A stretch of DNA of 34,319 nt from DAINBT01 sp036732785. Its GTDB lineage: Bacteria; Planctomycetota; Phycisphaerae; Sedimentisphaerales; SM23-30. The translations under genes and the position numbers were made by a program. The stretch covers positions 1 through 34,319 of the forward strand of contig CAZICK010000038.1 of assembly GCA_964537505.1 (NCBI GenBank), in the 5' to 3' direction. Positions 1-8,542 of the stretch are shown here, piece by piece. Under the pieces are notes generated by a model. The model had not been told where the DNA came from and made no database searches. It saw only the letters and a program-made list of their open reading frames with translations. How positions within the stretch are numbered: the first letter of the stretch is position 1; each line of letters opens with the position of its first letter.

Positions 1-154
1 CAGCCTGGGTTGCAGAAATATCCTTTGCATAGTACGGATCTTCCCACGGCATCTTCTGGCTAACGCAGGTCGCACAACCCGCTAAGCCTGCGCCCGTTAT
101 GAGCAGTACGGCCGAAGCCATCAAGGCAGATCCGATTCGTTGTGGTGTTCTCAT
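1..154 (-). CDS. N-terminus of an unidentified lipoprotein (partial, cut by left edge)
   Basis: An open minus-strand frame of 51 codons begins at 154 and runs off the left edge without a stop. The protein starts MRTPQRIGSALM, continues with a hydrophobic stretch and reaches LAGC, a lipobox, so I infer a lipoprotein signal peptide cleaved before the Cys near residue 27. What follows (CVSQKMPWEDPYYAKD) is too short to place in a family. The start lies 18 bp after the stop of the SASA esterase upstream, so the genes are probably cotranscribed. A second in-frame ATG at 169 is possible. The ATG at 154 has GGAG only one base before it, which is too close for a normal ribosome site, so the start is uncertain. 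Confidence 0.55.
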   Translation of the reverse strand, partial: MRTPQRIGSALMASAVLLITGAGLAGCATCVSQKMPWEDPYYAKDISATQA

Positions 155-172
155 ACTCCAATATCCCATCCG

Positions 173-1366
173 CTATTTCAACAACGGCTTCATGGCCTCG
201 GCCAGGCTGAAGCCAACCATGCAGTACACCCTGGCACTTCCCTGATAGTGGCAGTACCAGTTGCAGATGTGCCTGTCTGACTCCTTTTTGGCGTTTTGGT
301 ATGCCGCGTCATCTATCAATGCTTTGTCACCGGCTTCTCGTATGATCTGTTCCATCTTCTTGGGATCCGCGCTTTCCGGCGTGTCTTTCAACTGCTCCTT
401 GAGCTTAAGCGCAACTGCCTTCCTTACACGGTTTTCCTCCGCATTCATTTTTGCCGGCAATTCATCCAACTCGGGATACCAAAATGGCGCAGTACGTACG
501 TACCCCACGGTGCCTTTCAGTTCCGGGCATGTCGCGATTTTCGCCTGTGCGGCTCTGAAATCCATCATGTTTTTGTCCGCTTTTTCGCCGCCAACGCCTA
601 GTTCTCCAATGACTACCGGCAGGTTGGGCACCTTGAACTCGGCGCGCAAGTCCTGAACCAGATGAACGAAATTCGGGCAGTATTCATCGTACACCTGCTG
701 CCTAGTCGTATCGCCGGGCTGACACATGTCGTTCCATCCCTGGAACCAGACGAAGCCGCAGAGTTCGGGCGTGAGCCCCTTGATCTGCGGGAAATCCGTA
801 TCGAGATTGGCTAGGCACTCATGCACCTCTTTCACCATCTTGCGATACGATGCCCCAATCTCCTCCGGCTTGTACCCAGTCTCATAGGCCGCCTTGCCGG
901 CGCTCGGCGGACGGAAATTCCCGTACAGGCTGTGGCCACCCCAGCAGGTCTTGATCAGCAGGACCGGCTCTTTGAAGAAATCCCCCATCTCGATGCCGAA
1001 CATCAGCTCCGGACCAAACCAATCCTTACCCCAGGCACCCATGCCCACGGACAGGGGCCGCTTGATGTGTTCGTCTTCCTTTTTATAAGAGACAAACACA
1101 TCATCGCGCACCACGAAAGAGCCGTCATCTTTCTTGATCTTCTTGAGTAGATGCCCATGCGTCGGATGTTCACCCAGTCTGTCGAGCGTCATAACCCCGC
1201 CATGGCCTTCCATGTTCGACTGCCCGGCGAGGATGAAGACCTTGATCGGTCCCTTCAACGTCTCTTGCGGCTTGCCCGCATCCGCCTGCTGGGCCATCAC
1301 CGCATTCGCCATCCATGACAGGGCGACTGCTGCGCCTACGATTACTCGTGTTGTTTTCTTATTCAT
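173..1366 (-). CDS. Secreted SASA-family carbohydrate esterase (sialate O-acetylesterase-like)
   Basis: This 397-residue protein has a signal peptide (MNKKTTRVIVGAAVALSWMANAVMA) and a SASA/SGNH-type esterase domain. The nucleophile motif GQSNM is at about 49-53 (Ser50). The second block, FVWFQGWNDM, corresponds to the usual WxQGExD region, and a C-terminal HYQGSARVYC segment corresponds to the family's HYxGSAxxY motif. The family removes acetyl groups from sugars such as acetylated xylan or sialic acid; the substrate here cannot be read from sequence. The ATG at 1366 is preceded by AAGGAGA at good spacing. It follows the fusion protein at 1432-4743 by 65 bp on the same strand and precedes a lipoprotein by 18 bp, which suggests one operon. 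The C-terminal part is Cys-rich for this family. Confidence 0.85.
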   Translation of the reverse strand: MNKKTTRVIVGAAVALSWMANAVMAQQADAGKPQETLKGPIKVFILAGQSNMEGHGGVMTLDRLGEHPTHGHLLKKIKKDDGSFVVRDDVFVSYKKEDEHIKRPLSVGMGAWGKDWFGPELMFGIEMGDFFKEPVLLIKTCWGGHSLYGNFRPPSAGKAAYETGYKPEEIGASYRKMVKEVHECLANLDTDFPQIKGLTPELCGFVWFQGWNDMCQPGDTTRQQVYDEYCPNFVHLVQDLRAEFKVPNLPVVIGELGVGGEKADKNMMDFRAAQAKIATCPELKGTVGYVRTAPFWYPELDELPAKMNAEENRVRKAVALKLKEQLKDTPESADPKKMEQIIREAGDKALIDDAAYQNAKKESDRHICNWYCHYQGSARVYCMVGFSLAEAMKPLLK

Positions 1367-1431
1367 TGTTCTCTCCTTTTGTTTGTTTTAATCGTTGCCC
1401 GTTGTGTTTCATGCATGATGTCCGGTCTAAC

Positions 1432-4400
1432 TCAGGGTCTGTCCGGCAACAGTGCTGCAGGCTTCAGCAATTTGACTTCGTGCAGACACAAACCATAACG
1501 CCCACCGGGTGGATTGACCTTCAACTCCACGTTATTCCAACCGCTACTGAAGTTCGTGGAGTAACACAACCACAGGGTTTTGCCATCTTCGCTTATGAAC
1601 TTGCTCGGGAAATTCAAAAAGTACGCCTGCTCGCCGAAATCCTTCATGTGGACGACCATCCGCCAAGGCCCCGTGATATTGTCAGCCTCCAGGATGTAGG
1701 AAGTCATCTTCGCCACGGTCGGCCAACCATCGGTAACGCACATCAGGTATTTTTTGAGACCGGGAACGTATGTGGCTGTAACGCATCCCATGTGATTGTT
1801 CCACTCGATCAGCGGTTCGATCTTCTGGAAATCACCTGTCCAGAGAGGCTTGCCCTGCTTATCGTGTCCCGCAAAGAACTCATAGGCATCGAGCTTGTTG
1901 ATTGTTTCCGGGGAAGGCGTCACTCTTGCGAGATAGACCTGATCGGCAGTGATCCAACTCAGATTGGCGTGCGCAAAATCGTCATCACATCCCGGATTAA
2001 TCTCAAACGCTTTGCCTGGAGGACCTGGTTTGACGCAGGGTCGCGGTTTTGGATCGTCCGCCATTGCGCCCATGCCGAGCAAGTATGCTTTGCCATCGGG
2101 TGAGTGCTTCATGTTCTGGCCAAAGTCCACGAAGTGGGGCGCACCCATCTTCACCGGACCAAGATACTTATCCGGCTCTGGAAACAGCGGGTTGTCCGGC
2201 GAAAGCGGCGAATCGGTCCAGGTCTTGCCCAGGTCGCGGGAAATCTGGAATCCCGGTATCGGTCCCAGGTTCGGCCAATTCCATACGAATTCCTTGTGAT
2301 CATAACTTCCGGCCGGGCCAAGACAGTAAGTGCCATAATACCATATCCCGTTATGAACCAATGAACCACATGGATATCGTCCTTCGTAAGGCTTTGGGCC
2401 AGCCTTTTTGGGAGGAGATGTATTCTTGACGATTAACTTGAGTGGATCATCTCCGATCATCACTGCGTGGCCTGTACTGGCATTTTCTCCTCCGGAACTA
2501 CATACTATTCCGTCGGTCCTCCCGTCAGTCCAGGGCGAATACAAATTGCCATCACTTGCCCAGGATGGGTAGAATGTGTCACCGCAGTGATAATCGCTAT
2601 GGCGACCGGTGAAGAATATTCCGGTCAGCGTTTCGGATCGCTCAAAAGGACAATCTTTCGGCACATCGGATTTCCACTCAAATCCACTGATGACGTCAGC
2701 CGACTTTTCAGAGGGGGTTGTTTTTTTATTATCCATATTCTCATTGAGTTTTCCGATTTCCGCTAATGTCTTAATACTAGAGTCTTCCATATTACCATTT
2801 TTATCAGGGGCGACGTTAAGCAGAAAATTCGCATTTCTACTATTTGCTATAATTATTTGGGGTACGATATCCTGGGCTTTTTTGGGGTGATACCCCGTGT
2901 TCCAGAACCAGCTTTGTTCCAGGCACCAGCATGTTTCGCCCGGCACCTTATTGGCCTCTGGAAAGTGCTTCGTTTCAGTTACAGCAAGGTCCAGATACGG
3001 TGTTCCTTTCTTACCCCAGTCCCACCAATTTGCACTGGCAATGATGTCCGGGCGTATGCTTTTTATGTAATCCATTGCTTCATCGGCAGGCATTACATCA
3101 GGGTCGAGAGCATCATTCCATATATAAAACACGTCTGGATACTTTGTCAGCAGTTCTGCGATTTGTGCTTTTATGAATTCATTTTGTTCTTTGAGAGTAT
3201 GGGTCTCAGGATCACATTCGGGCGGCAGAACCTTGTATTCCTTGGGATCACCAAATCCCGGGTTACGCCAGCAATAGTAAAGTCCTGCTTTTAATCCCCT
3301 GCTTTTGAATGATTTAATAAACTGTGCTACGAGGTCCTTCTGGTACGGACAATCAGGGTGCATAACATCATAAGTTGTATATTTGCTGTCCCACAAGCAG
3401 AAGCCAGCGACATGTTTTGCCGTGAGTACTCCATACTTCATGCCGGCGGATACTGCCGCGTCCGCCCAGGCGTCCGTATCGATAGTATCAACCCCGGGAT
3501 TGAATTCGGCAGGGCTATGGTATCCCGCGACCCATTGGACACCCTTATATGTTGCCATATTGAAATGGATGAACATGCCGAATTTTAGTTTCAGGAATTC
3601 GTCCTGTAATTCAGTCTGTTCTTTGCTGGAAGCCTGCTTATCAGGTTTTGTCAGCAGCTCGGCCATAGCCCAGCCCATAGCCTGACCGATATCCATGTAG
3701 GTCTCTGCATTGCCGTTGTAGTGGCCGTTCGAGGCGCCGCCATGGGACAAAGGGTTTGAATAGACCGTAGCCACATTGCCTTTGAACTCAGGATATTTGC
3801 CGGTGTTGCCGTCAACCGTGAGCTGGGCATCGAGTATCTTCCCGTCATTGCTCCCGTCGCCCTTCTTGGTTTGGCCAAGGGTTGCGCAGACAAACTTCGC
3901 ATTCGGGGCATTGAAGTCCTTTCGCAGTTGCTTGATGAGCTGGACCAGATTCTGCTCGTAGCGGCTGGCATGTACGGGATTGTAGCGGTCCTTGTCGCCT
4001 TGCCAGAAAAAGAAGCCCGCGACTTCGTAATTTTTTGCGCCGGGGTAATACTTGTCGAGTTCGGCCAGAACTTTCTTCGCGTTGGCGACGTCGCCGTCGT
4101 ACTGCATACCGGCATACCAACCGATTGGTGTCGGCTCAGTGCCCTTGACCCACGAATCCGGCGAGTCCTTGTATCCAGCAAACACCTTGGTGACTTTGTT
4201 GCCTTGCTTGTCAGCAACTTCAGCTTCATACCGCTCACTGCCCGGGGGCAGGAGATCCCAACCCAGACTGCGGTTGCCGATACAGCTTTTAAGGATCAGC
4301 ACAGGCGCATCGGTGACATGGCCTATAACGTGACCAATGCCCAATTCCGGGCCGACCTTGTCATCCTTAACAGTTATCCATTCGTTGTTGAAATAACGCG

Positions 4401-4743
4401 GGTTTCCTGTGCCGCTTCCCATAACACGCGCGTATCGCACATCCTTGCGTTCGGTCCAGTTGCCGGACTCATCGATAAGGTAAGGATACTTTCCTTCTTT
4501 CTTAACAGCATGTTCAAGAGTGCCTTCTTTATTTTCCGGGCCGACCTTTCCGGCCCCAACCATATTTGACTGACCCAGCAGAATATAAACCTGCACCGGT
4601 TTTGACATATCAGCAGGTTTACCATCCGGGTCGGGTAACTGTGCCGGAATTTCCATAGCAGCAGCAGGAATCGCGAGGATCGCCATCGCCATAGCGGCCA
4701 AAGCCAATACAAATACAGTTCTCATTCGTTTTTTTGTAGTCAT
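1432..4743 (-). CDS. Three-domain secreted protein: SASA esterase, GH29-like fucosidase, C-terminal beta-propeller-like domain
   Basis: This is a 1103-residue protein with a signal peptide over residues 1-29. Residues about 48-365 form a SASA esterase domain (GQSNM 57-61, FFFWQGDKD 244-252, GHYNGNAETY 340-349). Residues about 376-668 resemble GH29 alpha-L-fucosidase, with KFGMFIHFN (387-395), AGFCLWDSKYT (446-456) and YIWND (540-544), where Asp544 sits at the expected nucleophile position. The usual KHHDGF motif reads KHVAGF, so two conserved residues differ. Residues about 684-1103 look like a five-bladed propeller of the GH43/GH32 or DUF4185 type (inference). The ATG at 4743 follows AGGAG at 6 bases. 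The likely role is removal of acetyl and fucose groups from one glycan outside the cytoplasm. It heads the apparent operon running to the left edge. Confidence 0.8.
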   Translation of the reverse strand: MTTKKRMRTVFVLALAAMAMAILAIPAAAMEIPAQLPDPDGKPADMSKPVQVYILLGQSNMVGAGKVGPENKEGTLEHAVKKEGKYPYLIDESGNWTERKDVRYARVMGSGTGNPRYFNNEWITVKDDKVGPELGIGHVIGHVTDAPVLILKSCIGNRSLGWDLLPPGSERYEAEVADKQGNKVTKVFAGYKDSPDSWVKGTEPTPIGWYAGMQYDGDVANAKKVLAELDKYYPGAKNYEVAGFFFWQGDKDRYNPVHASRYEQNLVQLIKQLRKDFNAPNAKFVCATLGQTKKGDGSNDGKILDAQLTVDGNTGKYPEFKGNVATVYSNPLSHGGASNGHYNGNAETYMDIGQAMGWAMAELLTKPDKQASSKEQTELQDEFLKLKFGMFIHFNMATYKGVQWVAGYHSPAEFNPGVDTIDTDAWADAAVSAGMKYGVLTAKHVAGFCLWDSKYTTYDVMHPDCPYQKDLVAQFIKSFKSRGLKAGLYYCWRNPGFGDPKEYKVLPPECDPETHTLKEQNEFIKAQIAELLTKYPDVFYIWNDALDPDVMPADEAMDYIKSIRPDIIASANWWDWGKKGTPYLDLAVTETKHFPEANKVPGETCWCLEQSWFWNTGYHPKKAQDIVPQIIIANSRNANFLLNVAPDKNGNMEDSSIKTLAEIGKLNENMDNKKTTPSEKSADVISGFEWKSDVPKDCPFERSETLTGIFFTGRHSDYHCGDTFYPSWASDGNLYSPWTDGRTDGIVCSSGGENASTGHAVMIGDDPLKLIVKNTSPPKKAGPKPYEGRYPCGSLVHNGIWYYGTYCLGPAGSYDHKEFVWNWPNLGPIPGFQISRDLGKTWTDSPLSPDNPLFPEPDKYLGPVKMGAPHFVDFGQNMKHSPDGKAYLLGMGAMADDPKPRPCVKPGPPGKAFEINPGCDDDFAHANLSWITADQVYLARVTPSPETINKLDAYEFFAGHDKQGKPLWTGDFQKIEPLIEWNNHMGCVTATYVPGLKKYLMCVTDGWPTVAKMTSYILEADNITGPWRMVVHMKDFGEQAYFLNFPSKFISEDGKTLWLCYSTNFSSGWNNVELKVNPPGGRYGLCLHEVKLLKPAALLPDRP

Positions 4744-5062
4744 GTCATTCTCCTACGTTAAAACTTCTTTAATTTCGTGATTTTACCATTCCAGCGAACG
4801 ACCAACGGGAGCGGCCCTTTGCCAACCTTATGGAACATAAAAAGTGGCCATGCCACATCCTTCTAAATGTTTGGGCGAAGCCTCCGATGTTCAGATGAAT
4901 TCGCTTCCTCTGGAATCTACCGATGATATTTGCGGACGGTGCGAACGACCAGGTTTAGCTCATCGCATTCGAGCTTCGGTATATGGGCGATTTCTTCATA
5001 GGGGTATTATGGGCGATTAGGGTGGGGTTGTAAAGGGGAAAAATGTGTTTTTATGGGGTTCC
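4744..5062. other. 319-bp intergenic region between mutL and the esterase/fucosidase gene
   Basis: This stretch holds the upstream region of the minus-strand fusion gene, including its AGGAG ribosome site just above 4743, and the 3' flank of mutL. I found no convincing promoter pair, terminator or RNA gene. The region is rich in short open frames (for example 28 codons at 4917-5000, minus), but none has a start codon with a ribosome site. Confidence 0.5.
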
Positions 5063-7000
5063 TCACGTTCTTTTGAATTGTTTTTCCAACTCGGTCAATG
5101 TCAGGCTGATGGTGGTGGGGCGGCCGTGGGGACAGGTAGCAGTGCGTTGGATAAGGTGTCGCTGCCGGAGTAAGGCCCTGATTTCGCTGTCAGTCAGTGA
5201 ATCGCCGGCCTTGACGGCAGCTTTACATGCCATCATGTCCAAGACGTGATGTATTAATTCTTCACGGTTGAGCAGGCCCCACTGCTCGACGAGCAGATCG
5301 AGCAGGTCAGTAACGAAAGGGCCTGGCGAGGCCTTATCGAACAGCATTGGAAAGCTCTGGATGGCTATGCTGTGTGGTCCGAATTGCTCAAGGGTAATGC
5401 CAAGGTCGGCGAGAATGTCGGTTTGCTCTTCGATCATTGCCATCTGTCGGGCGGTTACGTCCACGATTTCGGGGATGAGGCTGCGCTGGCTGGTCAAAGG
5501 GCCCTGGGCCAACTGATGTGAGAGTTTTTCATAGATGATTCGTTCGTGCAGAGCGTGCTGGTCAATGATAATCAAGCCGTCGTTGCTCTGGGTTACCAGA
5601 TAAGAATTATGAATCTGCATGACCGGAGCCGTATCAAGACCATCGCCGGGCTGAGTCCTGGCGTCATCGGCAGTCTCGGCGGCAGCAGGCACTTGGCTAT
5701 ATAACGGAGGCGGCGAAACGGACGGGGCGGTTTCCGATGGTCCGTCGGGTCGCTGTGCGGATGTGGATGGCTGTTGTGTGCCGACTGGCAGCGTATGGGC
5801 CTGTCCGGAAGTGCGAAATGCCGATTCGGCCGGTGTGTAAATTGGTTTTGTGGATGTTTTTGAAGCTGTCTTGAAGAAATCGGCCATCGCCTGACGGATG
5901 TGTTGCTGACGATCTTGTCGATCCTCGGGTAACATGGAGTCGCTGGCCGACCCACCGTTTGAACTGCCGGAGGGAATAGAGCCATAGCCAGTGCGTACGG
6001 GTACGGTCAGGTCGCTGCTGAGCAGGCGGTCACGAATGGCGGCCAGGACCTGGGAATGAATAAGATTAGAGTCTGCAAAGCGAACTTCGGTTTTGGCTGG
6101 GTGAACGTTGACATCGACGGTCTCGAACGGCACCTGCAAAAATAAAAAGACGATCGGTTGACGATTGATCTCAAGGACGCCGCGGTAGGCTTCGCGGATG
6201 GCGTGAGTGATGAAACGGTCGCGGATATGGCGACCGTTAAGAAAGACATATTGCCATTTGGTGCCGGCTCGCGATTGTTGTGGGTGTCCGATCAGGCCGG
6301 TTATCTCAACGTTTCGATCCTTACGCTGAACGGGAAAAAGTCCGTCGGTCAGTTCGGGGCTGAACAACTCGCCGATACGTTTGGTCAGTGTTTGGTCGGC
6401 AGGCAGGTCGTACAAATTCCGACCATTATGGGTCAACGATAGTTGGACCTTGGTGTGGGCCAGAGCGATACGGGTAAACTGTTCGGTAATGTGGCCCATT
6501 TCGGTGTTGGCGGTTCGTAGAAACTTTCGGCGGGCAGGGACGTTGAAAAACAGTTTGCTGACGGTTATGGTGGTACCGACGGCTGTCGGGGCGGGGACGA
6601 TCGGCTGGGGCTGGCCGGCGGAGATGAGCATCTTTGCTCCTTCGACGGCATCCGGCGGGCGGCTGACGATTTCAACGTGACTGACCGAAGCGATGCTTGC
6701 CAGGGCCTCGCCGCGAAAACCAAAAGTGGCGATGGCGAAAAGATTGTCATCACCAGCTATTTTGCTGGTGGCATGCGGGGCAAAAGCCAGGGCCAAATCG
6801 TCCGAGCTTATACCGCAACCGTTGTCGCTGATGCGGATCAGTTTTTTGCCGCCGTCTTCGACCTCGACAGATATCCGGGTGGCGCCGGCGTCGATACTGT
6901 TTTCCATCATCTCCTTGATGACGCTGGCAGGGCGTTCGACGACTTCGCCGGCAGCTATCTTGTTGACCAGATGTTGGGATAAGACCTTAATTTTCGCCAT
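5063..7000 (-). CDS. mutL: DNA mismatch repair protein MutL
   Basis: This 645-residue MutL couples mismatch recognition by MutS to strand incision. The N-terminal GHKL ATPase motifs are all present: KIAAGEVVERP near 14-24, EMMENSIDAGAT near 30-41, SDNGCG near 58-63 and TFGFRGEAL near 92-100. The C-terminal dimerisation domain carries DQHALHERIIYE (480-491), which matches the DQHA(X)2E(X)4E metal-binding motif of endonuclease-type MutL, with ACKAAVKA near 591 and CPHGRPT at 623-629. This MutL should therefore nick DNA itself, as in bacteria without MutH (established for the family). A low-complexity Ser/Pro/Gln linker covers about 335-455. The start at 7000 fits the conserved N-terminus; only a weak ribosome site is seen. 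It is divergent from the gene at 7105. Confidence 0.97.
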   Translation of the reverse strand: MAKIKVLSQHLVNKIAAGEVVERPASVIKEMMENSIDAGATRISVEVEDGGKKLIRISDNGCGISSDDLALAFAPHATSKIAGDDNLFAIATFGFRGEALASIASVSHVEIVSRPPDAVEGAKMLISAGQPQPIVPAPTAVGTTITVSKLFFNVPARRKFLRTANTEMGHITEQFTRIALAHTKVQLSLTHNGRNLYDLPADQTLTKRIGELFSPELTDGLFPVQRKDRNVEITGLIGHPQQSRAGTKWQYVFLNGRHIRDRFITHAIREAYRGVLEINRQPIVFLFLQVPFETVDVNVHPAKTEVRFADSNLIHSQVLAAIRDRLLSSDLTVPVRTGYGSIPSGSSNGGSASDSMLPEDRQDRQQHIRQAMADFFKTASKTSTKPIYTPAESAFRTSGQAHTLPVGTQQPSTSAQRPDGPSETAPSVSPPPLYSQVPAAAETADDARTQPGDGLDTAPVMQIHNSYLVTQSNDGLIIIDQHALHERIIYEKLSHQLAQGPLTSQRSLIPEIVDVTARQMAMIEEQTDILADLGITLEQFGPHSIAIQSFPMLFDKASPGPFVTDLLDLLVEQWGLLNREELIHHVLDMMACKAAVKAGDSLTDSEIRALLRQRHLIQRTATCPHGRPTTISLTLTELEKQFKRT

Positions 7001-7104
7001 TGTTTGTACTTCTATGCTTGCAAAAGGATTACTTTTGAGCGATCATGATACCGGAGCCAATTATAGTATCTGAATGAATTCAGGTCAATCGCCAAGGCAA
7101 CATA

Positions 7105-7851
7105 ATGATTAAATGTGTTAATATCAGTGGTTTAGGGGGCGAGGTGGATTCTCTGGAGGCCCTGGAGCGGCTGTTCGAGGGCGGGGAGCGGTTCGAAGGC
7201 ATAGAGATTGTGGTCGAAAGTGCGGAACAATTGACGAATGCCCAGGCCGTGGCAAAAGACAGGGAAATTGCGATTTGCTCGGTGAGCAGCGGCCGGTTCG
7301 ACCTTTTCGACCTGGCGGCGGTTGATGAGCAATTGAGGCACGAGGCAACGGCCGATTTTGAAGGGCTTTTGCGATGGGTCGGTGAGAATAGTAGCGGTAC
7401 GCGGGCGGTAGTGGTTATCAGTGCGCACATAACGGAGAAATTGGGCTGTGAACCGGGCGGTTCGTACGAACAGCGATTCAATTACCTGTTCGAATCGCTG
7501 GAACAGTTGACAACAGCAGCCCAGAGCCAGACGGTTACATTGGCGATGGAGAATCCTGGCGGTGGTCTGCTGCTTTCGCCGCTGGAGGTTCGCGATCTGA
7601 TCGACCAAATTAACAGTCCCTATCTGGGTGTATGCTTCAACTGCCGGTACGCACAGCAGTTGGGCGATCCGCTGGATTGGCTGAAAATACTCAACAGGCG
7701 GATAGTCGCACTACGCCTGCCGCTTAAAGACAATAACGATGACCACAAAATCGACAAATCCAAAACGGCTTCTACTCTCGAAGAGGACATACTATCAGAA
7801 TATGAACGCCTCAGCGGTAATGGTCCAATTATATATAAAGGGTGCGAATAG
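7105..7851 (+). CDS. TIM-barrel protein of the sugar phosphate isomerase / AP endonuclease 2 superfamily, metal site degenerate
   Basis: This is a 248-residue protein. The stretch VTLAMENPGG (144-153), then SPYLGVCFNCRYAQQ (171-185) and IVALRLPLKD (200-209), follows the pattern of xylose-isomerase-like TIM barrels (EN, then LGxxxDxxH, then HxKD). Glu149 is kept, but the usual Asp and His of the DxxH strand are Asn179 and Tyr182, and the His of the HxKD strand is missing. Three metal ligands therefore appear lost, so the protein may be inactive as a metalloenzyme or have a changed reaction. It is divergent from mutL across 104 bp, with AAGG about ten bases before the ATG. No specific function can be assigned. 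Confidence 0.65.
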   Translation: MIKCVNISGLGGEVDSLEALERLFEGGERFEGIEIVVESAEQLTNAQAVAKDREIAICSVSSGRFDLFDLAAVDEQLRHEATADFEGLLRWVGENSSGTRAVVVISAHITEKLGCEPGGSYEQRFNYLFESLEQLTTAAQSQTVTLAMENPGGGLLLSPLEVRDLIDQINSPYLGVCFNCRYAQQLGDPLDWLKILNRRIVALRLPLKDNNDDHKIDKSKTASTLEEDILSEYERLSGNGPIIYKGCE

Positions 7852-7870
7852 TTATTGAAAGTGGACCGAA

Positions 7871-7916
7871 CTGTATTTGTACGCCGACATTTGCGCGATA
7901 ATTCTGTATTTGTACG
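7871..7916. repeat. Pair of 13-bp direct repeats CTGTATTTGTACG
   Basis: The 13-mer CTGTATTTGTACG occurs at 7871-7883 and again at 7904-7916, exactly 33 bp apart, just 3' of the TIM-barrel gene. The spacing is close to three helical turns. It could be a protein-binding pair or a relic of a tandem duplication. No gene starts directly downstream on the plus strand. Confidence 0.5.
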
Positions 7917-8010
7917 TCACTACTGAACTTTTGCAAAATTGGGGTAAATCGTCATAATTAAGCCGTATGCAAAAATACTGTACAAGATTTATTCTAATAT
8001 TACTTAGCCC

Positions 8011-8041
8011 TGATGTTGGCGTCAAAAGTCAATATCCACGC
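8011..8041. repeat. Copy A of a 31-bp intergenic repeat
   Basis: The segment starting TGATGTTGGCGTCAAAAGTC at 8011 matches a segment at 26810-26840 in 28 of 31 bases, including the first 20 without mismatch. The bases that follow (through 8052) also resemble 12966-12987 in 18 of 22 positions. This copy overlaps the stop codon of the methyltransferase relic and extends beyond it. Both full copies lie 3' of minus-strand glycan genes. Confidence 0.65.
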
Positions 8042-8422
8042 TAACTCTTTTTACGTGCCATGATATTATAACCTAAAGTGTCGTTTTTCCACGAAATCAT
8101 TCTGTCGATCCAAGCGAAGATGTAGTTGTTTGCCATAATCACAGTGCTTCTGAGTATTTTCTACCGGCAAGGATTTCGCGTTCGCAATAATATCGACTTC
8201 GCCTTTAATATCTACGCCGATATACTCGTCCACCTGGCTGAAATACCTGCGGTAAGGTTTTTTTCCGCACCCTATATCCAATAACCTGCCCCGGCATTTA
8301 TGGCCATGCTCGCTAATAAAACTAATTATAGGCGTCGTAGCCAGTTTACCTTCGTACGCATAGAATTTATCCGTCTCAAGTGCGTTTGGTTCGGCTTTGG
8401 CATTTTTGAGTTTTTCAGCCAT
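8041..8422 (-). pseudogene. Class I SAM-dependent methyltransferase, internally deleted and frameshifted
   Basis: The N-terminal part (MAEKLKNAKAEPN..., from the ATG at 8422) contains the SAM-binding motif RLLDIGCGKKPYRRYF and the acidic loop YIGVDIKGEVD, and ends near SLPVEN. The frame then continues as unrelated residues to a stop at 8066. In another frame, from about 8146 to the TAG at 8041, the DNA encodes NNYIFAWIDRMISWKND followed by TLGYNIMARKKS. This resembles the C-terminal tail of glycan-cluster methyltransferases (DR..PW....LGYN..ARK). The middle, roughly 100 residues, is gone and the two ends are out of frame. The ATG at 8422 has GGGAGAG about ten bases upstream and is preferred to 8446. 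It ends the minus-strand envelope cluster. Confidence 0.75.
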
Positions 8423-8542
8423 GCCGGCTCTCTCTCCCGAACACAATTACTTAGTTATGGACAAATTGATTTCCTTTTTCTTGCCCGGCAGGCTCGAATA
8501 TTCTTTAGCCGATATATAACTGCCGGCCTTTTCGCAAACAGT

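Noticed and set aside
4917..5000. Minus-strand 28-codon open frame in the mutL/esterase gap
   Set aside because: It has no start codon and no ribosome site, follows an in-frame stop within three codons, and matches no family I recognise.
7070..7083. Palindrome CTGAAT-GA-ATTCAG between mutL and the TIM-barrel gene as a regulator site
   Set aside because: Only six bases per arm, A/T-rich, and no matching second copy, so chance is likely.
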